Under the pieces are notes generated by a model. That model was not told the DNA's origin and did not search any database. It worked only from the letters and a program-made list of their open reading frames with translations. 64,000 nucleotides of DNA from Polydactylus sextarius (lineage: Eukaryota > Chordata > Actinopteri > Polynemidae), in the NCBI GenBank assembly GCA_016801845.1, contig CM028910.1:16894629-16958628 (forward strand), written 5' to 3'. Of the stretch, positions 37,258 to 48,045 are shown piece by piece. Made by a program: the position numbers and the translations under genes. How positions within the stretch are numbered: position 1 is the first letter of the stretch; each line of letters opens with the position of its first letter.

Positions 37258-38599
37258 CACACAATGCAACAATGCAAAACACACCTTGGTCCAGGTTAAC
37301 TTTTGCCATGTTGAAAGACTTTTAGCTGCAGATTTCAACTATGGAGGAGGAGGAGTAGGAGTGCAGTGTTGTTTTTGGTTGGCCAAACACATACTTGAGT
37401 GTAATTCATCTTGGAGTACAGAAGTAATTTCTTCAAGGACTCACAGATGTATCTCCCAGAGCTGTTTGAATTCCTGGAGACCACCATGCAAATCATCCCC
37501 AGTTTAATCAAAACGTCCCAATGCAGGATAATCCACCGCATCAACTCTGGTGACTCCAATAGTCAGAAACAATCCCGGATAACTCAGTGAAAGCACATAA
37601 TTATCATCCGGTGCTCGATGCAAAAGGCTGAACCACTACATCCACATGACCAAGGACGCCACTGTGCAAATTTGCTACTGTAAGAAGCGGTTAAATAGAT
37701 GGTACGCAGGTCAGAAAATCAGAAAACGTGACTCTTTCTTGACTCGTCTTTCGTGTGCAGCGAGGGAACGTCAACAAACATGAACATGACATTTTAATTG
37801 AAGATGTTAGGATATCAGTTACATGAACGAGCTTAGTCGAACATAAATAACAATTTACAGATGTGTCAATGGTAATTTCTTCAGGAAGCATCCATTTTTA
37901 TTTTACATTTATTCTGAAGTTGAATAAAGTAAAAAAGTTGCTGTGAAACATTGAATCGGTGAAGAAGGGATAAAGGTTGGCAGATATGAGACGCCTCATT
38001 ATAGCAGTTTTTCAGTACTTGGAAATGATGTGATGCACAGGTACGTCCCTCACTCTCTCCAGTGTTCGCTGTACTGTTGTTTGTGACCCTGTGGCTCAGT
38101 CTACATAAAGTAATCAGCCTTTTTTTTTTTTACTTGTGCTGAGCCAGTGATTTTCCCTCTGATGTTCCCGCTTTGTCTTAAATAAGCAGGTATTCATGGT
38201 GTCAGCGGGGATATGAACACATTTCCCCCCCTTTTCATTCTGTTTTTAATAAGCTTCACATTTTTTAAGTTCCACAGAATCTGCTCTGGCTGCCAAGCTC
38301 TACCCGTCAAAATTTTCATTTGGGACAGAAGCTTGGCCTTTTCTGTGTCTTCTGCATTGCTTGGATTTTACAGACCGCAGTCTTGAACTCATGTGACAGC
38401 TTGTATAAGCTCAGTTGGGTCTGCGAGCCAGTTCAGAGAAAATCAGAATAGCCAGACCGTGTACAGAAAGACAAAAAAATGGGCATTTATCACCATGAAA
38501 AATGAAATGATGCTATTTGATCTTGCCGCAAAACCTTTATGCATAAAATAAACCTTGAAATGATTTCACTGTTCTTGACTTAAGAAATAGACACAGACA

Positions 38600-38705
38600 G
38601 GGTAACTGTTTCCAACTATTTCAAGTCTTTATATTAAGCTTAGCTAACCAGGTGCTGGGTGTAGCTTATACCTAATATTTATTTTAGTTTGGTATAACTG
38701 TCTAA
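38600..38705 (-). repeat. Degraded percomorph repeat, same family as 21090
   Basis: 'aagtctttatattaagctta', 'gctaaccaggtgctgg' and 'gtgtagctta' match the reverse complement of 21200-21250 at roughly 75% identity, so this is a second, inverted member of that family. Confidence 0.65.
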
Positions 38706-38834
38706 AATAGCAAAAATCACAAAACAGACTGATTTTGACCTTCGAAATCAAAAGCTGATTTAATGATTGTCGGGTACAGTAGCACTAGCAAGTAGCCACA
38801 AAGCTCTTCATGCTGAAGAAAATATGTGAATTGA

Positions 38835-38894
38835 TTTTTTTTTTTTTTTTTTTTTTTGTGGAATAGCTTTAGGTGTTTTTTTTTTTTTTTTTTT
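38835..38894. repeat. Twin poly-T tracts
   Basis: Two T-runs of about 23 and 19 bases, separated by 18 bases. Confidence 0.9.
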
Positions 38895-40059
38895 CCCAGA
38901 CATTTGACTTTATTTGGTGATGTAGAACACTAGATTTAAACATTTAGTACTAAAACCATGCATTTTACTACCTTTACCCTTGGTTTGTCAGTGTGAAGAC
39001 AGAAATTATAAAAGAAAACTGCAGAGTTAAATTTTGTGATTGAATCTAATGTTGAGTTTCTTGTTTTTATAATTGTGACACCTTCACAAGACATATTGTA
39101 TATTTAATAGCTTTAACTATTCCCTTAAGTATGAAGCAGATGCTTCTTGGTGGGCAAACACAGACTGTGAGTAGACACTGGACACTTGTTTCTGCCAGGC
39201 TCTTCCGTCACTGTCTTTACTTTAAAGCTTAAAAGGATGAGAGGCTTGCTGTGAGGAAGCACCTGGTATCCATTTAGAGTACATTCTATTGTATTTGTGC
39301 AATGCAGCACAAAGGAGGAGGTGGGGGGAGAGAAAAGCTGGTGTCCATAGCCAGTTGAGAATCTAGGCCAAAAACTGGTGTCATGATCAAGAGCGTAAAG
39401 GGACAATTAGGTAATTTGGAACACAATGAAAAAATGTAGTGCAGTGATGCAAAGGGGGTTAAGTTTGTTAATGGCAACTTATCTTTGGGTTTCTTGCTAG
39501 AAGGGTGATCAAAACGATTTCCAAAGATGTTGTCATCTTGGAAGCGGTGCTGACTTTTATATACACACAGTCTCTTTCACACACACACACACACACATTC
39601 ATGAACATTCATTACCCTTGAACTCTCAACTCACATCCTTCCCTGGGTAATATTGTTTAGGCCGTACCCTTCGAGGAGCCGTCTTACTGGAAATGTATCT
39701 GCTCGTCTTGTGTATCCAAGGAATCTGCTTATCTGATGCTGACTTCCTGAGATCTTGCCTGTAAACAGACCTGAAGTCCGCTGGTCTGTCTAAAAATCAC
39801 CACCAGGTCTCATGGGTGAGTGAAAGAGGAAACTAAAAGGAAGGAGGGAAGATGCAGGGAAAGGAAGGAAAAGAAAGAGATGTGAAGGGAGGGGATGATA
39901 TAAAGTTGGTGTACTTTTTGGAGTGGAGTTAAAAAGTCTGGACAGAAGGTTAGATTGTTGTTTGAGTCAAAACGTGTTTCCTGAGGCAGGATTGAGGCCC
40001 GATGCATCAAATTAAAAATACCAATAAAAATAAACCTTGTGTATCATGTATCTAATCTT

Positions 40060-40460
40060 TCCTCCTCCTCTCCTTTTTTCTTTTCCTCTTTCTGCACTCT
40101 CCCTCTGTTCAAATCTCCTACCCTGTAATGATGCGCTACTCCAACTGTGGTTAATGTTATTAAAGCTCCATGGCTGCCGTTCCAACTAAAATAAAACAAC
40201 AATGCCTCCCAGGCCTGCAGGAATCTTACAGCTGGACTTCGAGTAACTCAAGACAACGCAGCTCTGTCACTGCTTTCCGGTACATGTTACATTCACTTCT
40301 CAGATCTGCTCCAGACGCCTTATTTAAGGAGAATGTAGATATGCTATTGCTGAATGAGATAACACTGTGGGAGTGAGATATTTCAGTCCCACAGACTAAT
40401 GTGTTTTATGTCACTCTATTTTTCTAAATTAGAATAGTGGGTTTGTGGCTGTGGTATGTC
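40060..40460. promoter_or_regulatory. Candidate conserved non-coding element
   Basis: Repeat-free block with a RUNX core TGTGGTT (40146-40152), GTTATTAAAG (near 40156), an AACAAT SOX core (40198-40203) and TGAGATAACA (GATA core) near 40355. Open frames lack splice structure. Confidence 0.35.
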
Positions 40461-42400
40461 TAGATAAAACTGGGAAAAGGAGTCGGTATGACATTTTCTC
40501 TCAGCGTCTGCTGAGATGCCTTTATAGCAAAGCACTTCTAAAGTGATATCTGCTGTGTACTGGTAATGTGTAAAGTTGGATGAACAGATGTGTGAACTGC
40601 TGTAAACAACTACTTTCAGCGGAAAGTACCCACATCTTGTGTAAGAACTTGCTAAATTCTGTAATACACGAACATAACATCTTCATGTTGCGTTTGCTAT
40701 TAAAACTGCTGGTACCGTTATGGACCATATAGCTGCATATTAATGACCATATATTTTCTGTAGAAAAACATGATGTAATCTGAGGCAACTCTGAACAGAA
40801 TTTATTAGCTGTACAGGAACCAGCAGGGGGTGATGTTCTGTCCCATTCGTTTTAAGTTGAACTCAAACACATTTCCAGAATCTGTTGTATCCAGTGTCTG
40901 ACACAACAACCTATGATGCATACCTAGTGTTAAAGTTATAGCTAGCACTACTGCATGGAAATTGATGGTACAATGTTTTTGGGATTTTAGCCAAAGTAGT
41001 ATTTCTCATAAAACAGTGCAGGGGAATAAAAATAACAGTTTTGTTCCACACTTGAGTCAGTTGATGGAGGCAGACCTGTGTTTAGCCTCAGTGGGTAGAG
41101 CTGAAGAACCACAGTTTACATATGGCAACAAGTGAACTTGGCATTGATAAACTTACGCACAACTGTGGAATTTATGATCATGGAGGATGTGTAAATATAA
41201 GCCTGCGTTGCTAGTTTCAAATGAGATGGATAACATAGTGAACTAAATAACCTGAGTAATGACTCGGGAGTAAACAGCATCTCTAATTCAGTGGAACAAG
41301 TGATGTTCTGCATAATATCTATCTCCTAGTGTATACAGTATGTTTTTTTTTTTTTTCCATTCAGCTACAAGCTATGTTTTTGTTTTTGCCTTTGCACATA
41401 TTATATGATTCAACCACTGTCGAAAAAACAACCAAGATTAATGACAAGATACATCTACTTGGCTTAAACAACCCATATTGATAGTTTTTGGCCTGAATCA
41501 ACACAGAAGCATCTTCCAAACTGTTTCAATTCCGAGGAGAACATTTAGTGTTCGTGTATGTTTTTTGTGTTTATGTTCCTACCCCAAACACATCATGGTT
41601 TGGGGTAGGAAACTTTCGTCATCATGGTTAAGAGACTATCGACTTGATTAATGTTAAAATGTTTGTTCTTGGTGGAAAGAAACCGCCGTCAACTTTTGGT
41701 AGGAAAGGGGAAGTGACGACTGGTGACAGTTAGACGACCCTCAGTCTAAAGTCACCCACACATAAACATGTTTCATACGTGTAAAAACACTGATACCCAC
41801 ACTTGTACACAACTGTACACTCATACATGTATAAACAATGCTAGAGGAAAAGGGTGGTAAGCCTCCGCCTATCAGCTGGGCTGCAGCTGTCTGTGTCACT
41901 GGATTAGCAGTCACACCTCATCATCCTGTGTGCCGAACTAATCACAGGATGCCCAGCAGCATGCAGGAGACCATTAGTGCTCAAGGGCACTGCAGCGGAG
42001 TATGAGGTCTGCTCTCCTGCACAGGTATGACCATGAGCAACACTAACAAGCTTGCTTGTGTTCTCGTTTGTCTGTGTGTGTGTGTGTGTGTGCATAGTAG
42101 ATGTAGTTGTTGCACCCACACACACCTTATACACCAACATACATTACATACAGACAGTCTGCAGTAGCTCAACACTTGCAGGCAGACAGTGCCTCGGCAC
42201 TTGTCCGGCACCACGCCAGAAGAGAAACTGAATAGCTTTAATCGTGGGAGAGCGGTGAATGGCCGGTTGATTTCTGCATGTGTGTTCATTTCCTGACCAT
42301 CAATCCCACAGTCCATTTGGCTCAGCACACACCGGTGATGCTAACCATGCAATTGGAGGAAACCCAGTATCCTCTCTTTTCTTTCTTTCTCTCTTACTGT
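40460..42400. other. Non-coding stretch with one strong hairpin
   Basis: T-run near 41343, (TG)n at 42072-42092 and the 14-base-arm hairpin at 41576-41611. Nothing else recognised. Confidence 0.4.
41576..41611. repeat. Perfect 14-base inverted repeat (hairpin)
   Basis: Arms TTCCTACCCCAAAC (41576-41589) and GTTTGGGGTAGGAA (41598-41611) flank the 8-base spacer ACATCATG. A perfect 14-base pair at short spacing has an expectation near 0.002 in a window this size, so it is unlikely to be chance. It is shorter than a microRNA precursor and pairing does not extend beyond it. It may be the core of a decayed palindromic element or a structural site. Confidence 0.8.
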
Positions 42401-42404
42401 TTTT

Positions 42405-42540
42405 TATATAAGACAATTAGCATTCAAGAGAGAATTACAAAGAAAGCCAGTGATTAGCTGTCATGCTATTTCTAATTCCGTGATCACACTGGGGATTGTT
42501 CCTCCCAGCAAGTTTATCAAACATGTGCTTATTTTTTTGC
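42405..42540. promoter_or_regulatory. Candidate conserved non-coding element dense in homeodomain cores
   Basis: CAATTAG (42414-42420), GAATTAC (near 42432), TGATTAG (42451-42457), CTGTCA MEIS core (42458-42463), TCTAATTCC (near 42471) and TTTATCAAACA (GATA/FOX, near 42513) all fall within 120 bases. The adjoining TGATTAGCTGTCA joins a homeodomain core to a MEIS core. This is one of the most enhancer-like stretches in the window. Confidence 0.45.
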
Positions 42541-43950
42541 TTTTTTTTTTTTAAATGAAAACTGGAATTGAATTTTGTTACCAGTGTTTACTTCAAACAT
42601 TGTAATCAATGAAGGAAACTAAAAACATGGGTTTGCCAACTACTTTGTTGCTATTGTTGAAAATACCAATGACAGACATTTTAATTAATATTAAGTATTA
42701 GTATATGTATGCTTTTGTTTCTATTTCATTTTTCATGTAACGCTTCAGTTGTTCCCATATGTGGCAAAAGCAGGATATACAATCTTTAGTAAAATGTGTG
42801 TTTTTTCTTATGCAGCTGCGGCACTATCCTATTTTTATGCAAATGAATTTAATTATCAAGACTTCTCTGAGTACGTCTGTTTTACTGCAAAGTCATAAAA
42901 AAAACCAAAAAAAAAAAAAAAAAACAAGAAGAACGCACAAAATATCAATAAACAAGCCGTTTTATGATGCACCTTTAGAACCAATTTGCCAGTTTATGAA
43001 CGTCTCCGGTGTTCGGAGTTATTGTCTTGAGAGAATGTGACAGGAGCGGCACATCAATAAACTCTTTATTTTTTTTTTTTTTTTTTTTTTTTGCATTCAT
43101 TTGGCATCTTTGACGCATGAATAAATGCTATTACACAGGCTCACAGGAAGGCGGCGGCGGCCACGGCGGAAAAAGAAAGGTTGTCGTCTCAGGAGAGACT
43201 TAGAGATTGTTTCTTTGACCGAGCCACCATTCTTGTTCAAACATGACAAACTTCCTGAAAAAGGATCTGAGGAAAAGTTTTAGTCATGTGAGTATTTTGT
43301 GCATCAAACAGAATAAGGAAATTTTCCATGCAGTACATCCCACTGTATAATGACTCAACACCAGATAATATATGTAGCAGTAGCAGCTGCAGTCATAGTC
43401 AATTGATATAGTAGCACCTGTGTGTTGTGTTAGTAACAATAGAAGTAATTGTAACCGTATTAGCAATGTTGATGTTAGACATAATGCAACTGAAGAACTA
43501 GCTCCCAAAGTAGGACTGATGGTGGTAGTATTGGTTGTTGTTATTAGTACAAATTAGTACAAATAGTACTTATACTGTAGTTATAGAAGCAGTGGTGCAG
43601 CATTAGAGTATTAAAAGAAAAGTAAATTCAAAGTTTGGGAGAAGTGTGAAAATGTGAAGTGAAATGCTCCAAATTTGTTTGCAGAACAATTTCTAAAAGT
43701 ATATTTGTCAAAACTGTCTTTTTTCTGCTCATGTCTGACTGTAATTACAGCCAGAGGGAGCTGAAATGTGATTGCAGTTAAAAAAAAAAAAAATATATGG
43801 GAAAAAAAAGATGACAAAACCAATCTGAAACGGTCAACTCGTATGGTATCTTTGTTTGTTGAGAAATTTAAAAAAAAAAATGTTTGATGTCTAACTTTGT
43901 CAAAAGCTTTCAGCTTTACAATAGATTTTCAGGCTCATTTTATATTTTCA
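42540..43950. other. Non-coding stretch with A/T runs and one CGG-rich patch
   Basis: T-runs at 42542-42552 and 43069-43092 and an A-run at 42897-42923. 43150-43175 is a CGG-rich patch (ggcggcggcggccacggcgg) standing out in AT-rich DNA. The rest, including interspersed TAG/TAGTA-rich sequence at 43370-43600, is unremarkable. Confidence 0.4.
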
Positions 43951-43951
43951 G

Positions 43952-44058
43952 AAAAACCAGTAAGAGAAATTCTCAAGGAGAGATTTACAGAAGTGAGGAG
44001 AACAGTGACGAGCCCGGAGATGAGGTCAGGACTTCTGAAGTGCACGGATACAAACAAG
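43952..44058 (+). other. Candidate 107-base exon
   Basis: Acceptor tatattttcag ends at 43951 and donor AACAAG|GTAGAA follows 44058. Two frames are open through the block (one reads KPVREILKERFTEVRRT, the other KTSKRNSQGEIYRSEEN). The sequence is purine-rich, which itself lowers stop frequency. No family is recognised, so a chance or non-coding exon is at least as likely. Confidence 0.15.
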
Positions 44059-44059
44059 G

Positions 44060-44980
44060 TAGAAAGAAGAGACACAGGTCTCTCTCTGTGTGTGTGTGTG
44101 TGTGCGTGTGTTCTTTCCTGGTTATTTGGACTGCTGCTTTGAGACGTGTTCTCCACGATGATAATGTCCCCACTCCCTTACAACACGTGGATGATGACCT
44201 AGTGGCTTTGTGAGGATGAAACTGATGTCAGCCATATGTTGAGGTGTCCTCAATTAGCCAGATGTTATGGTCTCAACAGAGCATTTAAGGGTGATTTTCA
44301 AAGCCTGTCAGTGGTGTCATTATCCAGCACCCAGTTACAGTGTCTGTAACATCAGCTCACACTGTTCAGAAGCGATGACCTTGACTTGTTTGAGATGATG
44401 AACACAGACAGTTCCATAAAAAAGGCTTATATGTCAGTAAAGGTTGTTCTGCTGGTGATGTCGATGTGGCTCTGCAGCTTTAATGTTGTTTACGGCTTTA
44501 ATGATGTTTTTTCAAAGACTTTAAATTGGTGGTCATAATGGAAAAAAGTAATTTGCTGCTTTTCCTTATTTATTTGACTCGTTTGACTTGACGAGCTATA
44601 TAGAACTTGTCAGAGTCATGGTTGAGGATTAACAGGTACCTGAGACCTTCCTTAAAGCTGATGAGAAATAATTTACAGTGGAATGATTGTGGGGTAATTC
44701 CCCCTCTACTCGCGTCCAAAACCTCATGGATCCACTTTGGTCTGCTTGGAAATTCTGAATGGGTCTCGCCTGCGAAGCACAATCCACAGGCGCATTGCTG
44801 GCACTTAGTCTCAGACATCTTTGATTCAGTGGGTTTTGATGCGAAACAAAAGAAGGGTGTGGGTAATTTGACATGCTAAGCTAAACTCAGCTCTTTTTTC
44901 TGCAGTCATAGAAAACACTCCATTAGGGAGCAAAACACTGGAGAGGCTGTTGTGTGTGGGAGATCGACTTGTTCATGGTT
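44060..44980. other. Non-coding stretch, nothing firm
   Basis: (TG)n at about 44087-44105. Open frames on both strands at 44600-44880 have no domain or splice context. Confidence 0.4.
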
Positions 44981-44984
44981 GTAG

Positions 44985-45480
44985 CATATTAAGCTCTGCT
45001 CCCTTTAGTATTAATCTGCCCTGCTTATCTCACCGCTTTGATCGAAGCGGGGCACTTTTCTTTCAGGCTGGACTTACGTTCTTTTCAAACTTTAAAGAGC
45101 TGAAAACTTCCCTTTTTCTTTTGGCTTTTATCCTTACAGCCATGTTTTTGCAGTTGCTTCTGTTCAGTAACTAATGACATTTAAGTTTGCTGAAGCAAAG
45201 CTGAGCAAATACACAACTTGAATATTATAACATCATCCAACAGGCTGGTCAATAATCTGCATGGCTGTTTGGGAACGTTCTTTTTCGCTCTTCCCCTCAT
45301 CAATTTCGACCAACCTCAGGGCCTTTGGTCATCTTCGCCCACTCAGCTCGTGTTTGAATTGTGTTGGGACCAAGAAAATTTACCGTCTGCTATTTATTTC
45401 TTGTATTTCCAGCCATCTTATCCACCTGGTATTAACTATGAGCTGCTCCAGCCTTATCTGTAATTAGCATAACTCATGGG
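44985..45480. promoter_or_regulatory. Candidate conserved non-coding elements
   Basis: Contains GTATTAATC (near 45008), a TCF/LEF-type CTTTGATC (45036-45043) inside a near-perfect 18-base palindrome (CCGCTTTGATCGAAGCGG, 45033-45050), and further on TTATCTGTAATTAGCAT (45454-45470), which joins a GATA core to a homeodomain core. Open frames here lack splice support. Confidence 0.4.
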
Positions 45481-47840
45481 ATGGAGTTCATGGTGTGTTT
45501 ACACTGTGGCTTTAAGAGCTCAGTTAGGGAAAGTATGTGTAAGACAAGTATTTATCTCTTGCTGTTCATACTTTGGCTACTTTCCAGACCAATGTTACCA
45601 AGGACAATTAGTTCACAGGGGAAAATTCTCTGATCTGCCTCTTAGATTGTGTTTGAGTTTTTACTTTAATCACACCAGTTGATAAAGAAATTTGCAACAA
45701 TCACAGGAAGTGATTTAGAGAAGACAAAAGGAAGATGAAATGAATTTTAACTCGTTTAGTTTCCACCGGTGGACACTGAAAATCTTTACTGAAATAGAGT
45801 GAGCCACTGACCTACTTCTTTTAACGGGAAGCTACTTAAACCCGCTTTTCTCATTGAGGCAGAGTGTAGTGCTTATTCTTACTTCAGCTCCTCTTCACAT
45901 CACTTGGTTAAATCCAACCCCGACATGTCACATGTCTTGATGAGCTGTCTATCTTGAAACAGCTCAGGTACCCAGCACATCCAAGGTGAAGTAAAGCAGC
46001 TTTTCATTGCGGCGAGCTGCGATTTTTTTTTTTAATGAAAATAATTACTGTGTTTTTGAAACGACTTTGTCTTCACTGCACTGTCACTGCTAAATTTAAC
46101 TGTGTGCCTCCTGTCCCTACTGTCAATACAAAGCCAAAATTTTATATAATGTTGGCATAATGCAGAGTCACGCATAAATGGTCTGATAATAAGACAAAAA
46201 TGTCAGTGCCAAAAGAGATCCAGCGTTTTGTTGAACTTGGGAACAAAATGGATGCTGCCAAGAGTAATCTTTTCCAAAAAAAAAAAAAAGATGCTGAGTT
46301 CTCAGGTTTGCCCACAGTGGCAGCTTCCTGTCCCACCAGCCACATAAATACACTTACGATACCCCTGCTGCAGTCCCTGCCCTTGGTTTTAAAGCTTTTG
46401 GTAGCCACAGCTATGGCTTCCAGATGCTGTCTCCAATGTGTTTTTAGAGAAAAGAAAGGAGCTAATCTAATAATAAAGGTGGGCAGCACAGAAGAAGCCT
46501 GGAAGGTGGGGAATAATATTAGCACATCTTCGTAAATCAGAGCCCTCGCAGCGTTCCAGCAGACTTTTTTGTTAAGATGCCCAGACCACCTCTGTCACAG
46601 GGAATTACTGGGTGTGAAAACATAGTGCACAGATTTCCCGCAGCCCATATGTTCTTTCTACTTGTTAGAAATGATATGACTATTGCATATTAAAAGAAAA
46701 ACAACACACATGCAGATTATAGTGATCAGTGTTTCAGTCATCAAATCATAACCTATGAAAACACCGCTTCTCCCCTTTGATTCATCGTTCTGAGTTCTTA
46801 CTTTGTGCAACTCTTTTCTTGAGATATTTTTCCAGACCTCCATATGGTGCTTTTATGTACTGACAGACAGAACAAGTTGTATGTATTTATTCATTTATTT
46901 TGTGGAATGAAGTGGAAAATAGTGTTTCCGTGCTACTTTAAGCGGTTCAAAGGGATCAATCTAAGGAGAGAAATTCCCAAGAAATAGCATTAAATTGTCT
47001 CAATGAGCGCCATTCTTATCATGTGGGTTCTGGTCTGTGCTGCACACAATCAAAAGAAAACAGGCTACATTAATGGAAACTGTGAGTGGTGGGTCTTTGA
47101 ACCTAAACACGATCACACGTTGATAAAGGAAGGAATTCTTCAGGCTGTTGTGCATAGAGACTTTACAGACCTATATAGTGTTTAATTGCAGCAAGTATAG
47201 AGGAGGATGAGATATTTATGAGAGCATCAGTTCCCTTTTTCTGCATTCCTGTGCAGTAAGCCTGAAGGACTGTCTGGGAGTGAGCTGAGGCCTCAGTGGT
47301 GTCAAGAAGTTACGATTGAGAGAACCAAAGAGAATCATTGATATTCAGCCCGACTGAATTTGTCATTTAATTTTTTTTTCTTTCTTCTAAAGGGAAAAAA
47401 ACCCATCCTGACTGTCACTCTCGGATGCTAACCCAGGGGAAGGCTACCTTTCTCTCCAGAGGCTGTCGAGGAAAGAACATGTTATTTAGAAATTCACAGT
47501 AGGAAAATGCATGGTATTCAGTCAAGATAGACAGGACCCAAGCGTTAGCCTGTGCCATCAAAAAGACACAGCTGTACTCGCCCTTTCTGGCTGTCATACT
47601 CTCTGTTTCTCATCTTCAAGGGCTCCTGGCTCTGCCAAATTTCTCTTCCCTCTCCCTCCATCCTCCAACCTCTCAGCCACTTCCTCTTGCAAAAACTCCT
47701 TTACTTTCTCTCTCACTGCCTTAATTTCCTCTCTCCAATTTCCTTTTCACTTCCTCTCTTTCAGGCTCCAAGTTTCTTTCGCACTAACCACCTCTCTCTC
47801 TCTCTCTCTCTCTCTCTGCCTCCAGACTTTCCCTCCTTGA
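45480..47840. other. Non-coding stretch
   Basis: A-run near 46277, T-run near 47371, CT-rich tract at 47640-47820 including (CT)n at 47791-47817. No gene is supported. Confidence 0.4.
47791..47817. repeat. (CT)n microsatellite
   Basis: About 13 CT units at the end of a longer pyrimidine-rich tract. Confidence 0.9.
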
Positions 47841-47849
47841 CTACTTACC

Positions 47850-48045
47850 CCATAGACTGAGGTTGTGCTGGTGAGATGCTAATTAGCAGGTGGTGAAAGG
47901 ACGCATGGGCATCCTTTCACATAAACACACAGAAAACGAGTTGACACCAAGGCCACATGGACTATCAATACTGTTTATAGCAATTACCTGAGGGTCTGAT
48001 TAATGTTTGCGTTAATCAGTGGGACAGGAAGGAATTTGGCTGTGG
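47850..48045. promoter_or_regulatory. Strong enhancer candidate with three palindromic motifs
   Basis: A perfect 10-base palindrome GCTAATTAGC (47878-47887) runs straight into a CAGGTG E-box (47887-47892). An inverted repeat GTGAAAGGA/TCCTTTCAC (47893-47901, 47912-47920) follows. Further on, TGATTAA/TTAATCA (47997-48003, 48012-48018) flank 8 bases, resembling a split HNF1- or paired-type dimer site. The block also holds CAATTACCTG (near 47981). Each motif alone is near chance frequency; their density here is not typical of the window. Confidence 0.45.

Noticed and set aside
41070..41105. tRNA A-box-like sequence (cctcagtgggtagagc)
   Set aside because: No B-box (GGTTCGANTCC) follows within range and no cloverleaf can be drawn.
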